Below, piece after piece: positions 37,531-48,524 of a stretch of 64,000 nucleotides of DNA. Numbering within the stretch: position 1 is the first letter of the stretch; every line of letters begins with the position of its first letter. The DNA is from Rhynchospora pubera. Lineage: Eukaryota; Streptophyta; Magnoliopsida; Poales; Cyperaceae. A program made the translations under genes and the position numbers. The stretch covers positions 319,178,513 through 319,242,512 of the forward strand of contig CM051459.1 in NCBI GenBank assembly GCA_028095005.1. Reading direction: 5' to 3'. The notes under the pieces were generated by a model. It had not been told where the DNA came from. It saw nothing but the letters and a program-made list of their open reading frames with translations, and did not search any database.

Positions 37531-37548
37531 ACCTGGCTCTGATACCAC
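37531..37548 (-). promoter_or_regulatory. Copia primer-binding site (initiator tRNA-Met)
   Basis: The minus strand reads TGGTATCAGAGCCAGGTT one base inside the 5' LTR, complementary to the 3' end of initiator methionine tRNA. Confidence 0.92.
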
Positions 37549-37549
37549 T

Positions 37550-39312
37550 GTTAGTTGAGTGCATAATTTTCATTTTATGATTAAATACTACTAATTATCC
37601 ATAAACAATCATGCACAAACACGGATCTTGCACTAAGCCATTCACACAAGAGAGAAAGGTTCAAGGTATACCTCTCTTGATGTAGTAATCAAGAGGCTCG
37701 AACCGGCTAGGTTGTAGGTGGTTGTGCTCGCGTCTAGCTCCCGCCTCCTTGTCGAATCACCTCGAGTCCACTTGGTATTAACCAAATCCTCTACAAGTTA
37801 TGCTAGTAACTTGGAGGAAATGCCTAATCCCTAGCTTTCCCAATCTTCTAGCAAATGAACTAATTGATTTGAGGAAGAGAGGGGGCTCAACACATGAGCT
37901 AATGGAGAGGGAGAGAAGGGAGGCGCCGGCCAAGGAAAGGGGGGGGGGGCGGCTAGGGTTTGTGGGAGAGAGAGAGGGGGGGTTTGCTACCATATACCCC
38001 TTTATATAGAGCTCAAACCCTACCTACCTCTCAACACCTATTTACAACTTTGCCATCCCACCTACCACCATGTCATGGCCGGCCACATTATGGGCCCTTT
38101 ATGGGCTATGTGCATTGCCTCTTGGGTCCACTTAATCAACTATTAAATGGCCCTTCTTGTTGCTCCCAATTTGACTCCCTATTGGGCCTTTAATTAACTA
38201 TTTAATTAAAGCCCTATTAAATGCATATGTGTTGAAATAAATAATTATTAACTTAATAATAATTATTTAGGGATTAGATAATGCATTAATTTATTTCTAT
38301 ATGATCCCTTTGATTTAATTAATTATAACGGTCTACAACGCTATTTAATTAATTAATCAACTCATCATATTTTGCAATACCAATTATTGCAAATAAATAA
38401 ATAATGCAAGCATGGTTAAAACACCAATTCTGTGTGACCCTTTGAGGATTTATGCTACGTTGGACATGGAGTTAAATCGCTATTTAAATCCAATAATCAT
38501 AAGCGGTATCTAGCAACACGTTATGATTCCCAATTCGCATAAATAGTGTACAGCTACAATATTTCAATCCTGCATAAGAGAATAAAAGTATATCTCTATT
38601 TTGATTCCTATGCCTCACGATATCATCGTATAATCCAAGATAGGAATGTGTCATTCTTGCAGATTATACGTTTCTTGATCTAGAGATAATTGTATCAGTT
38701 GCTAGCAAACAATCTATCTCCATCAAGGGGCCCAAACAGATATCGTCACTCACTAAGTGAATTAATGAGGGACATACGGTTTTCTTGACTATTTAACTTT
38801 TCCCCGCACAATTCAAGAGAACATAAATAACGTCCGTATAGCAGCCCTTATCGGGAATCAGCGGTAGACGATATTTATTGAACCTATCCTCATGTGGAAA
38901 AGATAAATATCTCAAACTTAGAATCAAAATCATAACGAAATAAATAATGACACCAAAACACAATCCATATATTTATTTCGTTGGGTCATGTCCTGTACTA
39001 TGTTCAATTAACATAAACATATGCAATTAAGTTGGTTACTCTTAACCTTTGATTTATAGAACTTAATCAACACTTAACTTGCATACTAATCTTATTGATA
39101 ATTAATGTTCCTTGTTAATTATCAAGATTATGGACGCTTTAGATTTATTGTTGTCATTTACTACTAAATGAATCACAGTGATCTATAATTCAGATCCTCA
39201 ACCTGAATGAACTGTCAACACATAAATCAAGGAACAAATGATATAAAATCATCCATAACATAAAACCATAGAAGTAGCCAAAAAGATTGGCTTCTAAGAC
39301 ATATCTCTAACA
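37550..39312 (-). repeat. Copia 5' LTR (1763 bp)
   Basis: Promoter-bearing LTR of the minus-strand element. Differences from the other copy include acacggatct/acacgtatct, an A-to-G change in a G-run near 37942, taactattta/taacaattta and cttctaagac/cttctaggac. Confidence 0.97.
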
Positions 39313-41840
39313 GTCGCAACTATCTGACCCGTTTGGAGCCTTGGCTTCATGGACAAATAACACCATCTTTTGCCGATGGCGTGGAGTGACATGCAAAAAC
39401 CAGACTTATGTAATCAAATTAGATCTCCATTCAGTTACACTCGCAGGTGCATTGTCGCCTTATATAGCCAACCTCACTTTCCTACAAAGAATCGACCTGT
39501 CAAACAACAAATTCTCTGGTCAAATTCCAGTTGAGTTCAGTCGACTCTCCCATTTGGAGTATCTTAACCTAAGCATGAATTCTCTGAATGCCGATATCCC
39601 TTCAGCCCTATTCAATGGTCGATCACTTGTTTCAATCGATCTCTCAGTAAATACCTTACATGGAAGAATCCCTCATTTTGTAAGTGATCTCTTGCCACGA
39701 CTTCAATATCTCTCTTTGGCACGCAATAATCTCAGTGGAACCATCCCCAAATCCATAGGAAATATTTCTTCCTTAACCTATCTTGACCTTTCTGATAATA
39801 TTTTAGAGGGAAGCATTCCAAAAACTTTAGGAATAAACTCCAATTTATTACAACATGTAAATTTATATAATAACTACCTTTCCGGTGAAGTCCCAGATTC
39901 CATATACAACATAACAACTCTGACTTACCTGAATTTGAACGACAATGAATTATCTGGAACTCTACCTTCGACTATTGGTCACACACTTCCAAATATTGAA
40001 ACAATAGATTTGGGTGTCAACTGGTTCGTGGGTCCAATACCCACTTCACTATCAAATGCTTCACACCTCCAAAATATTGTTCTTACTGCCAACTCCTTGT
40101 ATGGTAAAGTCCCTACCAATCTAGGATCTTTGCATAATCTTAGCTACCTTGATTTAAGTTGGAATCAACTTGAATCTGGTGATTGGAGTTTTTTTTCTTC
40201 CCTAACCCATTGTAAAAAGTTACGGATTCTCAATCTAATCAGCAACAATCTCACTGGGAACTTACCGATTACTGTTGGAAATCTCACCACAGAGCTTGAA
40301 CGATTATTGATGGGAAGTAACAACATTTCTGGTATCATACCATATGAGATTGGGAATCTCGTCAATCTCACCGCTCTATATTTGGATCAAAATCTTTTCA
40401 CTGGGATGGTGCGTCCAAGCATCGGCTACCTTTGCAACCTAGATATACTAGACCTATCTAAAAATATGCTTTCAGGTCCAATCCCATTTTCTATTGGAAA
40501 TTTGACAAAACTGAGTGAGCTCTGGTTAATGGAAAACCAGTTAACTGGTGCCATTCCTACAAGTATTGGAAATTGCAGTAATTTGTTTAGGCTAAAATTA
40601 TGTAGCAATAATCTAGAAGGAATTATTCCCAAAGAAATATTTGGCATAACCACTTTATCACAAGAGGTCGACTTAGCAAATAATTTGCTTGAGGGAACTA
40701 TACCTTGGGAAGTGGGCAGCTTGAAAAACCTCCCTTATCTAGATCTCTCAAACAATAATTTGCAAGGCGAAATCCCTCTATCCCTGGGTGATTGTCAAGT
40801 TTTGCAACAACTCAAATTGGGTGGAAATCATTTTGAAGGAAGTATCCCTGAATCTTTAAGAAACCTGAGAGGAATTGAATATTTGGATCTTTCCTTAAAT
40901 AACCTATCAGGGAAAATTCCTGAGTATTTTGATTCATTTCGGTCATTGAAGTATCTTAATTTGTCTTTCAATGCCCTTGAGGGAAATGTGCCCGAAGGGG
41001 GAATATTTTCAAATGCAAGTGCAGTGTTTTTACATGGAAACTTAGGTTTATGTGGTGGTAATTCATTGCTAAATTTTCCTCCATGTCCTGTAGATTCATC
41101 TAAGCACAAGCGAAATTTTGTAAAACAATACATAATCATAATTGCCACTTGTATTGCCTCGATCTCATTTCTTATAGTTATCATCAGCACCATTTTTAGC
41201 CGATTAAAAAACAAGAAAGACACACAGCATGAGGGAACAGGCTCTGAAGTTGAGATGTACAAAAAGGTGTCATACTATGATCTTCTCAAAGCAACTGACA
41301 GGTTCTCTCTTGCCAATTTCATTGGTCGAGGAAATTTCGGCTCTGTTTACAAAGGTACCTTGGATGGGGAGGGTCAAGTTGCCATAAAGGTATTCAACCT
41401 TGATCAAACTGGTGCGCATAGGAGCTTCAACACAGAATGCGAGTCCCTACGTAATATTCGTCATAGAAACCTCGTCGGTGTAATTACTTCATGCTCAACA
41501 GTGAACCCAAGAGGCAATGAGTTTAAAGCGTTGGTATTGAAGTACATAACAAACGGAAGCCTTGAAGAATGGATTCATCCAAAGGTTGAAGGAAAGAAAC
41601 TGAGCCTAGAACATAGAATTTATTTTGCCTTAGATATGGCTTCAGCTGTGAGCTATTTGCACCACCACTGCACGCCTCCATTGGCTCATTGTGATTTGAA
41701 GCCGAGTAATGTTCTAGTTGATGGTGACATGAATGCACTGGTGAGTGATTTCGGCCTGGCAAAGTTCTTGCCTTCTCCAGCAAGTCAGAATTCAACAAGC
41801 TTGATGGGGCTAAAGGGAACCATCGGATATATCGCTCCTG
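39313..41840 (+). CDS. Receptor kinase exon 1, 3' portion: LRRs, transmembrane segment, kinase N-lobe to subdomain VIII
   Basis: The portion downstream of the copia insertion has an ATG at 39341 (MASWTNNTIF), but that is an internal codon; no signal peptide follows it. Landmarks are a paired-cysteine LRR N-cap (CRWRGVTC) and about twenty LRRs of the LxxLxxLxLxxNxLxGxIP type (39420-41060). A transmembrane helix near 41124-41190 (IIIIATCIASISFLIVII) comes before the kinase. The kinase has GRGNFGSVYKG, the lysine in VAIKVF, HCDLKPSN (cysteine before the catalytic Asp, hence non-RD) and SDFGLAKF. The exon ends GCTCCTG|GTAATC in the APE motif. Non-RD kinases of this subfamily include immune receptors. 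Confidence 0.93.
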
Positions 41841-42153
41841 GTAATCATGCTTCCTTAACTTTTTGTGCTTCAATTTATTTATTTATTTATATCTGGTCAG
41901 CATCAATAAAATTAATTCACATCATTTCTTTTATTGTTTAGTATCCGTAAATCATGTGTAATATTCCCCTGCAGAACACTGACTATGGATATGTAAATAT
42001 GTAATAAGGCTGTACTAAATATTTACATATAGCTTTCATTTAACAACTTTTTTTGAAGTTCAGACTTCGGACTATGCCTATGAAATGGCCAGATAAGGTC
42101 AAAGTGCACTTGTCTTCGTTTAATTCCTTTTCTTTCTTCCCCTTGTTTTGCAG

Positions 42154-42515
42154 AGTATGCTATGGGAGGTCAAATTTCAATACACGGAGATGTCTATAGC
42201 TATGGAATTCTTCTACTCGAGATGCTGACAGGAAAGAGGCCCACAGATGACATGTTTAATGGTGGCCTGAACCTTCGTAGTTATGTGAATGCCGCATTTC
42301 CTGAGAAAATTGGGGAAATATTGGACACTACTATTTCTGAAGAAATTGAGGATCTTTTGATGCATGAATGTGCAATTTCACTGTTCCGTATTGACCTCTC
42401 TTGCTCTGAGGAAGCGCCAAAAGATAGAATAAGCATGTGGGATGTTGCTACTGAAATCTCTTTACTTAAAGAGAGGTTTTTGAATAAGGAAATTCCTGTT
42501 GGAGGAACAAATTGA
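42154..42515 (+). CDS. Receptor kinase exon 2: kinase C-lobe
   Basis: The exon follows the acceptor TTGTTTTGCAG. Its first two bases complete the glutamate of the APE motif (A-P-E-YAMGGQIS). It then gives DVYSYGILLLEMLTGKRPTD, the conserved aspartate and arginine of subdomains IX and XI (APKDRISMWDV), and ends in a short tail at TGA 42513-42515. An intron at this position is characteristic of subfamily XII LRR kinases. The intron 41841-42153 is 313 nt. The frame and key residues are intact. Confidence 0.92.
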
Positions 42516-45500
42516 TTGCATTATGTTAGAGGGCTGAGGCTGGGTGGGTGGGGTTAATTTAATGTAATTTTAAGCTAGTTTGTATTGCTGTAATGAAAAT
42601 AAGTTTATTATATATATACCAACTTGCAAGTAATTTTTGTTTGCAAGGTGCCTAGTGAAAGATGTGACTTTATTTTTAAATTTTAAATCTGAATGATATT
42701 TAGTAAGTACAGTATTTTGTTTTTGTGAGTAAAAAATTGAGATAAAAATCATTTGGGTTCTGGTAAATTATCACTTTTGACATATATATCTATTTTTCAT
42801 TTTCTTCTTTAAAAAAATAAAGAAAAAAAACATTCAAGTGTCAACAGAAACATGGCTTAATTAATGGAGAATGGTAGAGCATGGTTCTTATTTCTTAAAA
42901 AAAAAATGTGAATGTTTAATTAAGGCTTCATGCTTGGAAAGGTGGATTGGGACAGACATGGAAACATGTTCTTATGCTATTTATTTTACTAGCTGATGTG
43001 AACTTATTCCGAAGAAAGTTAGCAACTGGGAGATGATGACTAGAGATGAGACTGAATCAGGTGGTACCTAATAGTATAATATCACTGATGGTGGGCCTGG
43101 TGTCAATGCAATATAGTGCAGTAGTGGTGTTGTAATTTATGAGTTATACAAGGACTGAATTGTAATGTATTTTGGTTGGAGGCTGTAGCCCATCATTGTG
43201 TTAATATTTGGTTGTCTGAGACATTGGTATCAGCATGATCTCCTTCCTTTAAGAGATGCTTCTAATTGCTGTCTAGATATTACACTTGATCCAAACGAGA
43301 CATCTTGCATTCAACATGGATGTTAATTTGGATTGTTAGGTAGTGTGGCTTCGGCTTTGTAGGAGTACTTTTTGTATTTGGGTACACATTGGCTCTTATC
43401 TAAATAAAAATAAATGGCAACCCTTCAAATTTTGCCTTGTTTTTTCAAGAGTGACCGAGTACACTGCTTCCAAATCTCCGATGCAAAATTGATCGGAGAA
43501 GAAGATAAGATAGGTTGCCAAACCTTAATATTCAGTACCACAGAAAGGAAAAGGAAAGGAGCAACAGCGTCCTTTCTTCGTCAAATCTCCACACAATTTC
43601 TGCCTGATTGCAGAGTCTCAATAGTCCCCTTCAAATTTTATCTATTCCTTAGCCTTTGTAATGGAGGTTTGGATTTATTGGGAATGCTCCAAACATCAAT
43701 GCTCATTCACGTTTGAAATTGAAGACCCAGGAATTAGGAAGAAACAAAGTGTCCCATTTAACAAAAAAGATCATAACTCCGTTAGAATTATTATCATTAT
43801 TTTAGTCAGTTTTCATAGCTTAATATGAGCATAGACATTGTATCAATTATCAACTCATCGTTAAATTCAACTGAGACGAACATTTTTTTCGAAGCTCGAA
43901 CCATAGAGCTCTCGGACTCTCGGTTGCTTCATAATAAAGCGAGGGAAATTAGTAATCGAAGGCCCAATTATGTACAGCCCATGAAACCAGGCTTTGTATT
44001 GTTTACGTTGCAAACTAAAAGGCCTCAAATTGTAAAATATCTTCATAGGTCCAAGAAAGCTAAAATATCCGTGTCGATGATGTAGGTTATTTACAAGTCA
44101 AAAATTCTGCAGCTGATGCTGATCAGCCACGTGGGTTCCCGCTGATCATATCTTTATGATCGGTACGAAATCTGACACATACGTTAATGTTTAATTTTTC
44201 TTTTGTTCAAGTTCTACAGATGATTTTTCTTTGATTTTGAGCAGATTTATTTAACTAATTTCATGGATTACTTCATTTACATAGCTGCATATCAGTGGAA
44301 ATAAATATGATATATTTAGTGAAGATTCATGTAATCTTGTGGATGTTTTTTGCTATTTGTGGCGAATGGATACTTTCTTGGTTTTTGCTATTGGTTTTTT
44401 CAGCCCCATCAACATCATTGTTGTGTACAATATTCGCCAAATTTACAATAAAAAAACTATAATAAAACAATACAAATTATGCAACAAAAGGGTGAAAGAC
44501 GAGAACAAAATATTTATAATAATATAATTGACAATGGGAAGAATGAGAATTTATTAAAATTGTTTAAAAAAGAGAATTTATAAAATAATAACAATTCACA
44601 TTTCGTGTTTGGTTCCATTGGAACACTAACATCAAAAAGCTGTTTGTATGGCGTACAAAAATAGCTCTACACCTAGTCTAGCCAAGAAAAAGTTCCTATT
44701 TGCCTTCTACAAAAAGCATATTAGATTGTACTAGCAGCAGTGCCCACCCAATGTGTGGGCGAACTTGTTATGTTTGTCTTTGTATGGTAGAATTATTATA
44801 CCTAGAGATAGTAAAAATAAAAATTTTGTTTATTGGAATTATGTATTCTGAGATGCTCTTATGTTTATCTTTGTATTTGAAATGTTTAAAGCTTTACTGA
44901 ATTAATCAATAGTGGTCTTATATTTGCAATTGCTTAATGGAAAGATGACTTTTAATATTTGCAATTTCTTAGTAATATTCTTTACTAAAAGTTGTTCGGT
45001 CCTTTCTTAATAATTTTATAATTGCAACACATCATTTACATATGCTTCTAATAGTGTCACATTTTTCTTGGCTGATTCAATGGCTCCATTTGGTATACAA
45101 TTAAGGTTAGCATTGCAATATGTATGATATTAGCTTAGAGCCTCAGACATTCTGATTCGCGAATAAATTTCAATGTCGATATCAACATCAACGCAAATAG
45201 AAGAAATAATTTTATAATCGAACATTAAATTTTCAAAACCAAAAAGTTTTAAAAAGAATAATAGTATTTATAATAAAAAATAAACAGAGAAAACTAAGGC
45301 AGAAAATTACCCTTGGAACTATACTAAGAAGAGCTCATGAGAGCTTCGGGATACTTAACAGGTATGGCGGCAATTATACATACTAAATCCGTTAAGGCCT
45401 CAATGATTTTGGTCAAAAATTACCCCAGCTTTGGGATAACGAATGGAATCGACAGAAACCTGAGAATAAAATTTAGCATAAATATAATTTATAATGCATT

Positions 45501-45724
45501 ATTATTATTATTATTTTTAATAAGTGGTTGAAAACCATCACTCTTCATTAAAGAAAAGTTTACCTGATTATAAGAACAAATAGCTACCAAAATTGCCAAT
45601 CTATACCTCTTATTTTTTCTGCACGTGCCGGTACTCCTTATCTAATGTACCAGCACAACACTATTATCAAAAAATTATACTACAATTACAAACACAGACA
45701 ATTAGAGTTTCAGTGTCAAATATA
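42516..45724. other. Intergenic region, no gene recognised
   Basis: Open frames at 43414-43716 and 43825-44085 (plus) have no recognisable domain and no supporting signals. Near 44730 a GTGCCCACCCAATGTGTGGGC hairpin word sits next to a CTAG-type context. Such words occur at ends of some plant repeats, but no element could be delimited. Confidence 0.4.
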
Positions 45725-46090
45725 GAAACAAGAATCAAGTAGCAGCAAAACTCAAAACACTTTAAAATCTTCCATCACCCTTGCCAAGCATCCTGTCAAA
45801 GCCAGCTCCAACTCCTTGGCAACACCTCTTTCCCGAGACAACATCAGTGTCTCCATATCACCCATCTCTGCCTCCTCTGACCCTACAAGCTGCCCAGGGA
45901 GAGCCTCCACAAGGGGTTTCAAACTCCAAATGCCGGTCTTCAGATTATCGAGCCACATTATTTCCCAATACTTCATCAATCTAATATCTGCTGCACAAAT
46001 AGCATTTAAAGGCTGGGGATTAGCATTATCAAAATAATTTTTATTTCTATTGGTTCACATAATCCACAATTAGGCAGCACACCAATACAT
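45725..46090 (-). pseudogene. 3' remnant of a LINE ORF2
   Basis: The minus-strand frame ends at 45752. It reads upstream through MKYWEIMWLDNLKTG to DNANPQPLNAICAADI and, across two stops, W-C-A-A-stop-L-W-I-M-stop-TNRNKNYF. This is the 'WxIWxxRNxxxF' tail that ends plant L1-type ORF2 proteins, as in the LINE at 22160. It is a decayed C-terminal scrap, not a host exon. Confidence 0.6.
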
Positions 46091-46629
46091 CAGAGCTTCT
46101 CAACAGTGCAATCAAGTAATTGACTAAGTTTTCAATTACGCAAAACTTCAGTTTAATCTTGGGTACCAGCCTGCACCTGTCAATACCAAACAATTACCAA
46201 GTTGGTAAGGAAACAGTTTTTTTTTTAAACTTTTTTGTACTTTTTGTCGTTTTTGAAATCTTATAAGCATCTATTGCAACTTCAAAACAACTGGCGTGAT
46301 GAAAGAAATATAATATAGCCAGCACAAATTAATAGGATAAAGGCTTTTAAAAGGAACACATACCATGGAATCCTTCGAATCTCTTAATCAGAGGTTCTCG
46401 CGGTTATTCTTGAGGTAATTAACAGCAGGGGCTTGCGCCTGCTGGAAAGAAAGGACTCACAAAACAATAAACCTTCGCGTGAATATAAATTCATATGAGT
46501 TCTTCTCTCTTCATTAAGAAAGGACTTATATCGAATTGTGACGCGCGGAGGGTATCTGGATAGATCTTTCCCTTTCCCGTGGATCTTCAGTGTATTTTTC
46601 CGCGGCGATAAAAAGGTCTCTACAGATTC

Positions 46630-46648
46630 TGGCACGCCCGGTGGGACC
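46630..46648 (+). promoter_or_regulatory. Primer-binding-site-like sequence
   Basis: TGGCACGCCCGGTGGGACC begins five bases after the 5' LTR end. It starts with TGG as needed to pair with a tRNA CCA end. The tRNA is not identified. Confidence 0.6.
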
Positions 46649-47004
46649 TTTTTCTCCTCTCATCTTTGGGATTTGAATAATATATTGTATAGGCTATAGG
46701 AGTTGTGTGATTTCTTTACAAAAATGCTAACAATGGTTTGAAGAGTAATGTTTTGTAGGTAATGGTGTATGCCAAGGTCGACTATCATGAACCTACACTA
46801 ATACATGAAAGGAGGCACTGGTGAAGCTTCAGGGGGGCAAGGTGCACAAAAAACTATAAGAACTGCTTTGTTCTGGGGGCAAAAAGCAACTTAGAATCCC
46901 AACCAAATTCGTAGGGGCAAATGCCAAATTAAAGCCACTACAACTATCAATGCTGCAAAAAAAGTCAAGTCATGAAGTTATATGCTTCGGCGAAAAAGCC
47001 TTTC

Positions 47005-48075
47005 TGGTATATGGAGTTGCTGGAGCTTTATGTCCTAGGAGAAATAAAAAAGAGTATCCTGCCCCAAAAGGCCACATAAGGTGTCTCTTCCATGAAAATT
47101 TTTCCTACCTCCACAAAATTCCACAGCCAAAATTCCACATAAAAATGGTCAATTGTTGGAGTGAGCCATAAGTCAACCAACACCGGTATGTTCATCTACC
47201 GGCATGAAAGATGAACAAGTTTTGTATTTTGTACTTTAACAAAATATGATTTTGGGTCGCTCTTGAGAGCAACCTTTTTCTTTTACAGGTATTGGAGCAG
47301 TTGGAGCTTTATGTCCTTGGAATAAAAAGAGCGTCTTGCCTTAAGTAGGTCCCATAAGACGTTTCTTCCACATAAAATATCCCACCTCCACAAATACCAC
47401 AGCCAAAATTCCACATAAAAAATGGTTAATTGTTGGAGTGAGCCATAAGTCAACCAACACTGGTACGTTCATCTACCAGCATGAAATATGAACAAGTTTT
47501 ATACTTTGTACTTTAACAAGGTATGATCTTGGTCGCTCTTATGGGCAACTTTTTGCTTTTGCAGGTACAAGGAGTTGCTGAAGCTTTATGTCCCTGGAAT
47601 AAAAAAGAACGTCTTGCCTTAAATAGGTCCCATAAGACGTCTCTTCCACATAAAATTTCCTAACTCCATAAAATCCACAGCCAAATTTCCAACTCAAAAT
47701 GGTCAATTGTTGGAGTGAGCCATAAGTCAACCAACACCGGTATGTTCATCTACCGGCATGAAAGATGAACAAGTTTTATACTTTGTACTTTAACAAGGTA
47801 TGATCTTGGTCGCTCTTCAGAGCAACCTTTTTATTTTGCAGGTATTGGAGCAGCTGGAGCTTTATGTCCTTGGAATAAAAAGAGCGTCTTGCCTTAAAAG
47901 GCTACATTGGGTGTCTCTTCCATAAAATTTACCTAACTCCACAAATTCCACAGCCAAATTTCCACCTCAAAATGGTCAATTGTTGGAGTGAGCCATAAGT
48001 CAACCAACACCGGTATGTTCATCTACCGGCATGAAAGATGAACAAGTTTTATACTTTGTACTCTAACAAGGTATG
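47005..48075 (+). repeat. Four tandem ~278-bp repeats inside the LTR element
   Basis: Copies of gttggagctttatgtccttgg start near 47010, 47298, 47573 and 47848 (spacings 288, 275, 275). Each continues through a ccaacaccggtatgttcatctaccggcatg block and a tttgcaggtattggagcag junction. They are about 85-90% alike by eye. A separate short repeat (ggaacaaatatccaaaacc, about 50 bp) follows at 48070-48290. Confidence 0.88.
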
Positions 48076-48524
48076 CAACAAAATCTAAAACCGGAGTGAG
48101 GGAACAAATATCCAAAACCCAAAATCAAAAATCAAGGTGAAGGAACAAATATCCAAAACCTTAACCCAAACTCAAAATCCAAGGCGAAGGAACAAATAAC
48201 CTAAACCTTAACCCAAAATCAAAATCCAAGAAGAGTGATCAAATACTCCAAACTTTAACTCCAAAAAATCTGAGGCAAAGAAACAAATGCTCTGCACCTC
48301 AATCAAACCGAAGATCATGGTGAAAGATCAAGCACCTGGAAATATGATCAAATTCAAAACTGAGAAACTTGATCATTTGCCAAGTGAACCCACGCGACAT
48401 TTCAGTTACTTTCCTTCAAACCAGAAGAGCAAAACAAAGAAGCATGCAGTGGACACCGGAGCAGGTCGCTCTAAAAATAAATAAATAAAAAAAAACATCA
48501 CAACCTACTCCGGTGGGGGGCATT

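Larger units (their letters stand above)
29441..39312 (-). mobile_element. Ty1/copia LTR retrotransposon, nearly intact, young
   Basis: LTRs at 29441-31202 and 37550-39312 begin TGTTAG and end CTCTAACA. They are flanked by the 5-bp duplication gtcgc (29436-29440, 39313-39317). The element reads on the minus strand: primer-binding site, about 2-kb leader, gag-protease-integrase, RT-RNase H, polypurine tract. By eye I count seven substitutions and one G-run indel between the LTRs, about 0.4%, so insertion is recent. LTR length, the long leader and the gag start resemble the Angela/BARE (Tork) lineage; this is an inference. One in-frame TGA breaks the polyprotein. Confidence 0.97.
25946..42515 (+). 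pseudogene. LRR receptor-like serine/threonine kinase (subfamily XII type), split by two transposons
   Basis: Coding pieces are 25946-26077 (signal peptide), 29404-29440, 39318-41840 and 42154-42515. CACTA (26078-29403) and copia (29441-39312) sit between the first three, and a real 313-nt intron lies between the last two. Counting each target duplication (aat, gtcgc) once, the frame is continuous: ...NTTN + GDQKTLLLMKS + QLSDPFGALASW.... It gives about 1016 residues, normal for FLS2/EFR/At3g47570-like receptors. Such proteins span the plasma membrane and sense microbial or self ligands through the LRRs. The insertions separate promoter, start codon and signal peptide from the LRR and kinase, so a functional receptor is unlikely unless the insertions are spliced out or heterozygous. 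Confidence 0.9.

Noticed and set aside
39341..41941. Receptor kinase as a single 866-codon gene starting at 39341
   Set aside because: That ATG is internal to the LRR N-cap. The true start and signal peptide are at 25946, and the last ~34 codons of this frame are intron read-through past the donor at 41841.
43414..44085. Two plus-strand open frames of 100 and 86 codons
   Set aside because: No domain, signal peptide or splice support. Composition resembles intergenic sequence.
45752..45979. Host-gene exon downstream of the POL5-like gene
   Set aside because: The upstream reading shows the TNRNKNYF-type tail of LINE ORF2, and the residues do not match POL5.
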